Assembly: GCA_003282145.1 (NCBI GenBank)
Contig: QBZZ01000002.1
Location: 1 to 64,000, forward strand
Reading direction: 5' to 3'
Source of the DNA: SAR116 cluster bacterium AG-337-N21
GTDB taxonomy: Bacteria > Pseudomonadota > Alphaproteobacteria > Puniceispirillales > Marisalimonadaceae
Length of the DNA: 64,000 nt
The position numbers were made by a program, and so were the translations under genes. Shown piece by piece: positions 25,514 to 32,629 of the stretch. Every line of letters begins with the position of its first letter. Positions within the stretch are counted from its first letter, which is position 1. A model generated the notes under the pieces. It was not told where the DNA came from. It ran no database searches and saw nothing but the letters and a program-made list of their open reading frames with translations.

Positions 25514-26137
25514 TTATGTATCAAAAATTCTGTCTCCAGCATCTCCAAGTCCTGGGATTATAAACCCTTTTTCATTAAGATGATCGTCTTTTTGGGCACA
25601 TATTATAGTTACATCTGAAAATTTTTCTTTAACATTTTTTATACCTTCTTCAGATGCAAGTAAGCAAACTAATGTTATGTTAGATGCATTATTTTGTTTT
25701 AGGGTTTCTAACGAAGATATTGCACTTCCTCCCGTTGCGAGCATTGGATCACAAAGAAAACATTGTCTATTTTGAAGGTTTGAAGGAAGTTTTATTAAAT
25801 AATTTACGGGGCTAAGCGTCTTTTCGTCCCTATACATACCTATATGTCCAATGGATACATCTTTGAAAATGTCGGTGATACCTTCAGAAATTATCAAACC
25901 CGCTCTAAGAATTGATATAACACATGGTTTAGGGTCTTGAGTTTTTGCACCTAAGAAACTTTCAAGTGGAGTATTAATCTTTTTTCTATCAACTTTAAGA
26001 TCTTTAAATACTTCAAAAGCCATTAAGGAAGATATTTTTTTGGCTGTATATCTAAATTCAAAACTACTTGTCTCTTGAGAACGTAGGTTTGTCATAAGTA
26101 CATTTATTAAAGGGTGATTTAGGACTTTAACTGTCAT
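25514..26137 (-). CDS. upp: Uracil phosphoribosyltransferase
   Basis: 207 aa, normal length for Upp. It shows the N-terminal HPLINVLMTNLRSQETSS (family HPL...K.T.LR), CVISILRAGLIISEG, the PRPP-binding loop CDPMLATGGSAISSLETL and the C-terminal uracil-binding FIIPGLGDAGDRIFDT. It converts uracil plus PRPP to UMP (pyrimidine salvage, cytoplasm). It starts four bases after the hydantoin racemase gene, which itself follows the Pot-like permeases, so this salvage enzyme is probably co-transcribed with an importer and may hint at a nucleobase-related substrate. Confidence 0.93.
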   Translation of the reverse strand: MTVKVLNHPLINVLMTNLRSQETSSFEFRYTAKKISSLMAFEVFKDLKVDRKKINTPLESFLGAKTQDPKPCVISILRAGLIISEGITDIFKDVSIGHIGMYRDEKTLSPVNYLIKLPSNLQNRQCFLCDPMLATGGSAISSLETLKQNNASNITLVCLLASEEGIKNVKEKFSDVTIICAQKDDHLNEKGFIIPGLGDAGDRIFDT

Positions 26138-26141
26138 AATT

Positions 26142-26879
26142 TTATCTTTGTGGTCTAAATTTACTCAAATAACCGGTATAATTCTTATCTCTAGGTAAAG
26201 CATAAGAGCCGATTTTACTTGTTTTAATTTGAAGATTAATCAAACCTTCTATTAATACAACTGCTGAAGAAACCCCTTCTATTACTGGCAGACCGTGACT
26301 TAGCTCAAGGTCTTTTGCTAAGTTAGACATTCCTGCACATCCAAGAATAATAGCTTCTGAATTATCTTCTAATATGGTTTTTTCTATGCCCTTATTTAGT
26401 TTGTCAAGATTATCATCTGAGATTGCTTCTAGATCTAATACAGGTACCTCTATAGCAGTGACACTTACGCATTTTTCAAACAATCCATATTTTTTTAGAT
26501 TATGCTTTAAGGGATTTATCGATCTTGATAATGTGGTTATAACTGAGAAGTTTCCAGATACAATACTAGCCACATGATAAGCCGCTTCTCCAATTCCAAT
26601 TACGGGTTTGTCGGTAATTGATCGAACTGCATCTAGACCTGTGTCGTCAAAACATGCAATTATATAACCATCAGCATTTATATTATTATTGATTTCTTCG
26701 ATTAATCCTGGAACACAAAAGGCTTCGTCATAATAACCTTCAATGCTCTCAGGACCAATATTTGGTTCAACTGAAATAATTTCAGTATCTACATTTGCAA
26801 AGTTCTTTGCAGTTAAATCTATTTTATGCGTCATTGCTTTAGTAGTATTAGGATTAATTATACAAATTTTTCTTTTCAA
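26142..26879 (-). CDS. Asp/Glu/hydantoin racemase family protein, both catalytic Cys present
   Basis: 245 aa. The Asp/Glu racemase superfamily, hydantoin-racemase branch: ICIINPNTTKAMT at the N-terminus, catalytic Cys76 in IIACFDDTGLDA and Cys181 in IILGCAGMSNLA, and VIGIGEAAYHVAS between. Cofactor-independent racemases use these two cysteines for proton abstraction on each face. Of three homologues in this window only this one keeps both. It is five bases downstream of a Pot-type permease gene and four upstream of upp. Candidate substrates are 5-substituted hydantoins or allantoin; the choice is inference. Confidence 0.87.
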   Translation of the reverse strand: MKRKICIINPNTTKAMTHKIDLTAKNFANVDTEIISVEPNIGPESIEGYYDEAFCVPGLIEEINNNINADGYIIACFDDTGLDAVRSITDKPVIGIGEAAYHVASIVSGNFSVITTLSRSINPLKHNLKKYGLFEKCVSVTAIEVPVLDLEAISDDNLDKLNKGIEKTILEDNSEAIILGCAGMSNLAKDLELSHGLPVIEGVSSAVVLIEGLINLQIKTSKIGSYALPRDKNYTGYLSKFRPQR

Positions 26880-26884
26880 AATAA

Positions 26885-27754
26885 TTATCCTTTATTTCTT
26901 TTAAGCCAAATATAACATACTATTGAAATACCAATTACACTAAATGATACAAAGGTAGTTACAGTACCTAATGCATATATAACAGGAGTTGTGACTGTTG
27001 TAGTCAAACCTTTCAACTCTAATGGAAGTGTGTTTCCAGCTCCCATAACTTGAGATGATCTTGCTAACTCATCATATGACAATGTGAATCCAAATAAAGC
27101 AATTCCAATTATGCTAGGAGCAATTAGCGGAAAAACAATTTCTTTAAAAGTTTTCCAAGGGCTTGCTCCAAGGTCTCTAGCTGCTTCTTCGTAAGATTTG
27201 TCAAATCTGTTAAAAACTGCAAACATAATTAGTAATCCAAAAGGAAGCGTCCATGTCAATTGTGCTCCTAATCCACTTGTAAACATTCCTAAAGAAGTTT
27301 GAAAAAATTCATTAATATAATTTATATCAAAAGTAGATCCAAGCCATTTAGTAAAATCATCAAGTAATCTAAATTGAAGAGCAACCCCAAGTGACAATAC
27401 TATCGATGGTACAATTAAGCTTGCTACTGTTGCAAAGAAAAGCATATCGGAGCCCCAAAATTTTTTTCTAAATGCAAGACCTGCACTTACAGATAAAAGA
27501 ACTGTTAAGACCATAACTATTAAACCCAAGATTATAGATCGTTTAAAAGCTGATCCAATATCTACAACAGAACCGCCTCGCCATAATTCCTCGAACCAAT
27601 ATATTGAAACGCCATTGAGAGGGAAAGTTAACCCTCCATCAGGCCCCTGAAAACTTAAAAGAATGATCGTAAATGTTGGGCCATATAGAAATAATACAAA
27701 TAAACAAAAAAAGAAAACGCATATATAATAAGTTTTATTTTTTTTATTTAACAT
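26885..27754 (-). CDS. ABC transporter permease, polyamine-type (PotC-like)
   Basis: 289 aa, six transmembrane segments, binding-protein-dependent transport inner-membrane domain. The EAA loop reads EEAARDLGASPWKTFKEIVFPLIAPS, and the N-terminal part FFCLFVLFLYGPTFTIILLSFQ resembles PotC/YdcV. It partners the preceding permease (the ORFs are separated by one base). The cognate ATPase is encoded divergently at 30.1 kb. Polyamine-type systems also transport putrescine, opines, gamma-aminobutyrate, thiamine and other cations, so the ligand is uncertain. Confidence 0.88.
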   Translation of the reverse strand: MLNKKNKTYYICVFFFCLFVLFLYGPTFTIILLSFQGPDGGLTFPLNGVSIYWFEELWRGGSVVDIGSAFKRSIILGLIVMVLTVLLSVSAGLAFRKKFWGSDMLFFATVASLIVPSIVLSLGVALQFRLLDDFTKWLGSTFDINYINEFFQTSLGMFTSGLGAQLTWTLPFGLLIMFAVFNRFDKSYEEAARDLGASPWKTFKEIVFPLIAPSIIGIALFGFTLSYDELARSSQVMGAGNTLPLELKGLTTTVTTPVIYALGTVTTFVSFSVIGISIVCYIWLKRNKG

Positions 27755-27755
27755 T

Positions 27756-28652
27756 TTAAAGCTCTTTTCGAATATCTATCATTTTAGTCATTATCCATAT
27801 AATCAAAAGGGTTAATGCCAATAGTATCACAGCATTTGCTGCAGCAGCGGGTAATTGAAGATAACTCATTTCAACGTAGATAATTTTACCAATTGATGGA
27901 ACTTGTTGCCCACCCATAATCCCGATTGTAATAAAATCGCCCATAACGACAGTAATAACAAAAATAGATCCAATTACAATTCCGGGTTTGCATAATGGTA
28001 TAATGACATTCCACAATATTTGAAGTCCATTCGCTCCGTTATCATAAGCAGCTTCAATGATTGATTTGTCAATTCTCATCATAGAATTAAAAATCGGAAC
28101 TATCATAAACAGTGTGTATAAATGCACAAAAGCTAAAACTATAGAAAAGCCTGAATACAAAAGCCATTCTTGGGGTGTATCAGTTAGACCTATGTAAAGT
28201 AAAAAATCATTTACAAGACCATTTCTTCCTAGAAGAGGTATCCATGATATCATTCTAATGACATTTGAAGTCCAAAATGGAATTGTACAAAGCAAAAATA
28301 ATACAATCTGCCAAGTAATTGAATTTACGTAAAAAGCAAGGAAATAAGCTACAAAAAATCCAATGATTAATGTAAAAAACCAAGTTGCAAAACAAAAAAT
28401 AAAAGTTGATATATAAGTTTTAAAAGTAACACACATATTTTTTTCAAAGTTAAAGCAATCTTTAAAAATATATATGTAATTTTCAAGAATAAAATCAGGT
28501 ATTATTGAATATTCATTATAATCCCAAAAACTAATAATGAGGGTTAATACTAATGGAATAAAGAAAAAAAATATAAATACAAAACTGTATGGTATTGATA
28601 ATAAACCGACTGATGGCTTAATCTTCCAGAATTTCATCATATTTATATTCAA
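27756..28652 (-). CDS. ABC transporter permease, polyamine-type (PotB-like)
   Basis: 298 aa, six transmembrane helices. The N-terminus LSIPYSFVFIFFFFIPLVLTLIISFWDY and the EAA loop IIEAAYDNGANGLQILWNVIIPLCKPG identify a PotB/YdcU-type permease. It lies after the substrate-binding protein gene, separated by a strong hairpin terminator, and just before the PotC-like gene, so expression is probably stepped down relative to the binding protein. Confidence 0.88.
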   Translation of the reverse strand: MNINMMKFWKIKPSVGLLSIPYSFVFIFFFFIPLVLTLIISFWDYNEYSIIPDFILENYIYIFKDCFNFEKNMCVTFKTYISTFIFCFATWFFTLIIGFFVAYFLAFYVNSITWQIVLFLLCTIPFWTSNVIRMISWIPLLGRNGLVNDFLLYIGLTDTPQEWLLYSGFSIVLAFVHLYTLFMIVPIFNSMMRIDKSIIEAAYDNGANGLQILWNVIIPLCKPGIVIGSIFVITVVMGDFITIGIMGGQQVPSIGKIIYVEMSYLQLPAAAANAVILLALTLLIIWIMTKMIDIRKEL

Positions 28653-28662
28653 TTAAAATTTT

Positions 28663-28696
28663 AAAAAAAATAGGGTAACATTTGTTACCCTATTTT
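28663..28696 (-). terminator. Strong hairpin with U-run between binding-protein and permease genes
   Basis: AAAATAGGGTAACA (28667-28680) pairs perfectly with TGTTACCCTATTTT (28683-28696), a 14-base inverted repeat with minimal loop. On the minus strand it is followed by an unbroken run of T (complement of A at 28663-28670). It lies ten bases past the stop of the binding-protein gene and before potB, making it an intrinsic terminator that most likely acts partially inside the operon. Confidence 0.85.
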
Positions 28697-28706
28697 GAAA
28701 TATTTT

Positions 28707-29978
28707 TTAGGACGCAATCATTTCATTCCATTTTCTAACCATGTATTTGTTCTCATCCATGGTAGCATTCCAGCATGCGACACCGCCCATTCTTGCCTCA
28801 TATGATCCACCATCTCTGATTTCTCCTTTAGAAGCTAATTTTTTGCCTTCTGGGCTCATAATATCAGCAGTAGCAGGTTTACCCATCATCCAATAATCCC
28901 ACTCATAAGCCTCCATGTACTTCTTTGCTGTTGGAATAACAGCTGAATAGTAACCTTGACGATTTAAATAAGCACCTACCCAACCAGATAAATACCAATT
29001 TATAAATTCATAGCAAATATCAGCTTGTCTTCCTTTAGTAGTAGATGGTAAACCAAAACCTGCTGCCCAAGCTCTATAACCTTCTTTAAGCGGCTGATAG
29101 ACACATGGAATACCCTTAGTTCTGACAGCAGTAATCGCTGGTGACCACATTGACTGTATTACAACTTCACCAGATGCCATTAGATTTACACTTTCATTAA
29201 AATCACTCCAGAAAGCTCTAAACTGACCCGCTTTCTTTGCTTCTGTAAAAATTTTCATTGTTAAATCAATTTCTTCTTTGGTCATGTTACCTTTATCTGG
29301 ATATTTATATTCACCCATAGCTTCCACAACCATAGCTGCGTCCATTATACCAATTGATGGTATATTTAAAATTGAAGCTTTTCCTTTGAATTCTGGATTT
29401 AACAATTCCGCCCAAGTACTAATTGGTCTTTTAATAAGATCAGGTCTTATACCTAAAGTATCAGCGTTGTAAACAGTAGGTATCAATGTTACGTATTGCG
29501 TTGGCTCAGAGGCAAATTCTTTAGATTGTGAACCCTTAAGATACATCACCTTTTTAGGTGCTGTTCCTTGATCTCCTATTTTCTTTCCTGCAACCTCTCC
29601 TTTAGTAAATGCAGAAGTTACATTATCCCATTCTTTTATTCTTTTGGTATCCATACCCAATAAGTTTCCAGATGGTACCAACTTAGGCATACTAAAATAC
29701 TCAGAGTCAACGATATCAAAACTGTTTGGTTGCGTAAAAATCGTTTTTACAACTTCATCGGTTGTCTTAACAATGAATTTGACTTTAATTCCAGTGTCAT
29801 CAAATAATTTTTTTTGAACTGCATCACCCATGTTAACAGCTGTTCCAAGGTATCTGATTACTGGAGCATCTGCGGCATGTATTGCCGGAAAACCTTTTAG
29901 CAATCCCGCCCCTGCAACTGCACCTATCGCTGCAGTTGATGTTTTAAGCATATTACGCCTAGTTAAACTTTTTTTCAT
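28707..29978 (-). CDS. ABC transporter substrate-binding protein, polyamine-type, Tat-exported
   Basis: 423 aa. The N-terminus MKKSLTRRNMLKTSTAAI has a twin-arginine motif (TRRNML) followed by a hydrophobic stretch ending at about residue 35 (FPAIHA), so it is exported by Tat, folded. The mature part fits the PotD/PotF-like extracellular solute-binding family 1: VIRYLGTAVNMGD, FDIVDSEYFSMPKLV, YNADTLGIRPDL, STWAELLNPEFKGKASILN and GEVVIQSMWSPAITAVRTKG. It has an excellent AGGAGG ribosome binding site. It is the highly expressed binding component of the divergent ATPase/permease set; ligand unknown. Confidence 0.9.
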   Translation of the reverse strand: MKKSLTRRNMLKTSTAAIGAVAGAGLLKGFPAIHAADAPVIRYLGTAVNMGDAVQKKLFDDTGIKVKFIVKTTDEVVKTIFTQPNSFDIVDSEYFSMPKLVPSGNLLGMDTKRIKEWDNVTSAFTKGEVAGKKIGDQGTAPKKVMYLKGSQSKEFASEPTQYVTLIPTVYNADTLGIRPDLIKRPISTWAELLNPEFKGKASILNIPSIGIMDAAMVVEAMGEYKYPDKGNMTKEEIDLTMKIFTEAKKAGQFRAFWSDFNESVNLMASGEVVIQSMWSPAITAVRTKGIPCVYQPLKEGYRAWAAGFGLPSTTKGRQADICYEFINWYLSGWVGAYLNRQGYYSAVIPTAKKYMEAYEWDYWMMGKPATADIMSPEGKKLASKGEIRDGGSYEARMGGVACWNATMDENKYMVRKWNEMIAS

Positions 29979-30053
29979 ATTAACCTCCTAAAATGTTAAT
30001 GTTAAAGTTGTATAATTAATATAATTATAATAAACATCTTAATGTGTGGAAAT

Positions 30054-30066
30054 ATATGCTGCATAT
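30054..30066. promoter_or_regulatory. Candidate operator in divergent binding-protein/ATPase promoter region
   Basis: ATATGC-T-GCATAT, a perfect 13-base odd palindrome located in the 171-base gap between the divergent binding-protein (-) and ATPase (+) genes. The position between two divergent promoters fits a regulator site. No regulator gene is adjacent. Confidence 0.35.
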
Positions 30067-30099
30067 TTTTTAAGCAATGCATCATTTTTTTTCAAAATT

Positions 30100-30124
30100 G
30101 ATTAAAGTCTAGACAACTTTAATC
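30100..30124. promoter_or_regulatory. Candidate operator: 9-base inverted repeat upstream of ATPase gene
   Basis: GATTAAAGT (30100-30108), spacer CTAGACA, ACTTTAATC (30116-30124): a perfect 9-base inverted repeat 25 bases upstream of the TTG start at 30150. It lies where a repressor or a 5'-leader hairpin would act on the ATPase mRNA. No U-run follows, so a terminator is unlikely. Confidence 0.4.
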
Positions 30125-30149
30125 TATAAAATTACGCGAAAGTATAAAT

Positions 30150-31148
30150 TTGGTAAATAAATTGAATAATCCGGAAAATCTAGAATTTGCGATTCTAACA
30201 AAAAAATACGGTGAAACCATTGCTGTTGATAGTATAAATCTTAAAATACCAGCAGGAACATATTGTTGTTTTCTGGGTCCTTCAGGTTGTGGTAAAACCT
30301 CAACTCTAAGGATGATAGCTGGACACGAAGAAATTTCAGGAGGTGACATACTTTTAGGTTCCAATATCATAAATGATTTGCCACCAGCAAAACGTGGAAC
30401 CGCAATGATGTTTCAAAATTATGCTCTTTTTCCACATTTATCATGTCTAGACAATGTTGCGTTTGCTTTAAAGATGCGTGGTATAAAAAAAAATGTAAGA
30501 TATGATAAATCTCTAAAAATGCTAAAATTAGTTCAAATGGAAGATTACTCTGATCGATATCCTAACCAGCTTTCAGGCGGTCAACAACAACGAGTAGCAC
30601 TAGCGAGAGCTTTGATTACAAATCCTTCTATATTGCTTTTAGATGAACCTTTATCAGCTTTAGACCCTTTCTTAAGAATAAAAATGAGAAGTGAATTAAA
30701 AACATTACAAAAAAAGCTTGGTATATCATTCATTCATGTAACTCATTCACAAGATGAAGCTATGGCTTTGGCTGACATGATTGTTGTAATGAATAACGGA
30801 AAAATTGAACAAGTTGGCGAACCTTACGAAGTTTTTAATAAGCCCAAAAACGAGTTCATTGCAAATTTTGTTGGTGGGCATAACGTAATTTTAAAAAACA
30901 AACAATTTTATTCTATCAGAATGGATCACATACAAATAATTAATAGTAAAAAATCAAAGAATTCCTATTCAATGACTGTGAATGAAATTGAATATCAAGG
31001 TCAAATTGTCAAAGTTACGGGTATATCTAAAGATTTTGGACGTTTAAGTGTATCTCTAGGTGATGATATTTTTTTAAAAAATAAATTTGATATTGATGAT
31101 GAAATTTTTATAAGTTGGGATAAAACAAAAGAAAATTCCTTAGTATAA
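30150..31148 (+). CDS. ABC transporter ATP-binding protein, polyamine-type (PotA-like)
   Basis: 332 aa. ABC domain about 10-240 with Walker A GPSGCGKTST, Q-loop FQNYALFPHLS, signature LSGGQQQRVALARAL, Walker B SILLLDEPLSALD and switch His in VTHSQDEAMALAD. The C-terminal 80 residues are a short, diverged TOBE-like domain. It starts at TTG 30150 (a second TTG at 30162 is possible). It is divergent from the binding protein and permeases it must serve, an uncommon split of a Pot-type operon. The xanthine dehydrogenase genes follow 79 bases downstream on the same strand. Confidence 0.9.
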   Translation: MVNKLNNPENLEFAILTKKYGETIAVDSINLKIPAGTYCCFLGPSGCGKTSTLRMIAGHEEISGGDILLGSNIINDLPPAKRGTAMMFQNYALFPHLSCLDNVAFALKMRGIKKNVRYDKSLKMLKLVQMEDYSDRYPNQLSGGQQQRVALARALITNPSILLLDEPLSALDPFLRIKMRSELKTLQKKLGISFIHVTHSQDEAMALADMIVVMNNGKIEQVGEPYEVFNKPKNEFIANFVGGHNVILKNKQFYSIRMDHIQIINSKKSKNSYSMTVNEIEYQGQIVKVTGISKDFGRLSVSLGDDIFLKNKFDIDDEIFISWDKTKENSLV

Positions 31149-31163
31149 TCTTGTTTATCTTTA

Positions 31164-31193
31164 TTGATTTTTTTAAAATTTAGAAGTTATAAT
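31164..31193 (+). promoter_or_regulatory. Candidate sigma-70 promoter of xanthine dehydrogenase genes
   Basis: TTGATT (31164-31169), an 18-base spacer and a consensus TATAAT (31188-31193) lie 35 bases before the TTG start of the small subunit, with GAGG at 31215-31218 as ribosome binding site. It is the best promoter-like match I noticed in the window and would make the purine genes independent of the upstream ABC ATPase. Confidence 0.5.
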
Positions 31194-31227
31194 CTTAAAA
31201 TAATAAATTAATTTGAGGTAATAGTAT

Positions 31228-32628
31228 TTGACTAATTCAACAAACATTATTTATATAAATAATAAAAAAATAGAAGTTAAAAATGTCTGTCATGACATCA
31301 CTCTATTAGATTGGTTGAGAAATTATCATAAAATAACTGGAACAAAAGAAGGTTGTGCGGAAGGAGATTGTGGAGCATGTTCAGTTATAATAGATGAACA
31401 AAATAAAGAGAATACAAAACCCATAAACTCATGCTTAGTTAGATTAGGTCAAGTAATAGGAAGTAACATTACAACCATAGAAGGTCTAGGTTGTGATAAA
31501 AATCCTCATCCTTTGCAAGTGGCATTTTCGAATGAGTACGCCTCTCAATGTGGATATTGTACGCCAGGATTTATTATATCAGGTGTTAGCCTAATAAATT
31601 CTGGTAAAGTAATTAATAATGATACAATAAATGACGCAATTTCAGGAAATTTATGTAGATGCACTGGTTACTCTCCAATAATAAAGGCAATTAAATCTGT
31701 ATCAGATAAAAAAACAATATTAAAAAAAGTTCAAATTATTAAAAAAGAAAAGAAAGTTCGTTTTGGAAACATTACTTATTTAAAACCGAATAATTTAAAA
31801 GAGCTTAAAAATTATTTAAAAGTAAAGAATTTTCAATTTATTGCAGGTGGTACAGATTTAAATCTTCAAAGACCTATCATCAACGAAAAAGAAAATAATA
31901 TTATATGTTTAAGTTCAATTAAAGAATTGAAATTTATCAAGAAATTTAAAGAAAAAATAGTTCTTGGAGGAGCAGTTACAATTGAAAATTTCCTTGATTC
32001 AGTTAGATCAAGAATGCCTGAATTAATAGAGATCCTTCAGAGGTTTGGATCGCCACAAATTAGAAATCAAGGAACCATTGGAGGAAATTTATGTACCTCA
32101 AGTCCAATTGGAGATATAGCCCCATTATTAATGGTTTTAAATTCTGATATAAATGTGTTTGGAGAGAATGGTATTAAAAAAACAAACATAAAAAACTTTT
32201 TCCAGGGTTACCGAAAAAATATTTTGAAAAACGATGAGATAATTTTATCCATAGAAATACCTTATCCAAACAAAAAAAATAAAATTTTTTCCTGGAAACT
32301 CTCTAAACGTTATGATCAGGATATATCAACTGTTTCTCTAGCTATAAATATACAAACCCAAAAGAATATAATAAAAGAGATACAAGTAGCTGCAGGAGGG
32401 GTGGCAGCAACACCAAAGAATTTGGACAAATTATGTAAATCAATGCTAGAAAAAAAATTAGACGATGCAATAGATTTTGCAACTGAAAATTTAGAAAAAC
32501 ATATCAAACCAATTTCTGATTTTAGAGGTTCAAGTAATTATAGATTAGAGTCCATTAAAGGATTATTTAGAAGATTACAAATTTGCCTAAATCAAAATAA
32601 AAAAAGTTTATCAATTATGGATTTGTGA
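31228..32628 (+). CDS. xdhA: Xanthine dehydrogenase small subunit (2Fe-2S and FAD domains)
   Basis: 466 aa. N-terminal plant-type ferredoxin domain with Cys43, Cys48, Cys51 and Cys69, then the second [2Fe-2S] domain with Cys108, Cys111, Cys143 and Cys145 (QCGYCTPGF, GNLCRCTGY). From about residue 175 comes the FAD-binding domain with FIAGGTDLNLQ and QIRNQGTIGGNLCTSSPIGD. This is the XdhA architecture of bacterial xanthine dehydrogenase, passing electrons from the molybdenum site to NAD. TTG start with GAGG nine bases upstream. The large subunit starts two bases after the stop. No xdhC maturation gene is in the window. Confidence 0.93.
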   Translation: MTNSTNIIYINNKKIEVKNVCHDITLLDWLRNYHKITGTKEGCAEGDCGACSVIIDEQNKENTKPINSCLVRLGQVIGSNITTIEGLGCDKNPHPLQVAFSNEYASQCGYCTPGFIISGVSLINSGKVINNDTINDAISGNLCRCTGYSPIIKAIKSVSDKKTILKKVQIIKKEKKVRFGNITYLKPNNLKELKNYLKVKNFQFIAGGTDLNLQRPIINEKENNIICLSSIKELKFIKKFKEKIVLGGAVTIENFLDSVRSRMPELIEILQRFGSPQIRNQGTIGGNLCTSSPIGDIAPLLMVLNSDINVFGENGIKKTNIKNFFQGYRKNILKNDEIILSIEIPYPNKKNKIFSWKLSKRYDQDISTVSLAINIQTQKNIIKEIQVAAGGVAATPKNLDKLCKSMLEKKLDDAIDFATENLEKHIKPISDFRGSSNYRLESIKGLFRRLQICLNQNKKSLSIMDL

Positions 32629-32629
32629 A

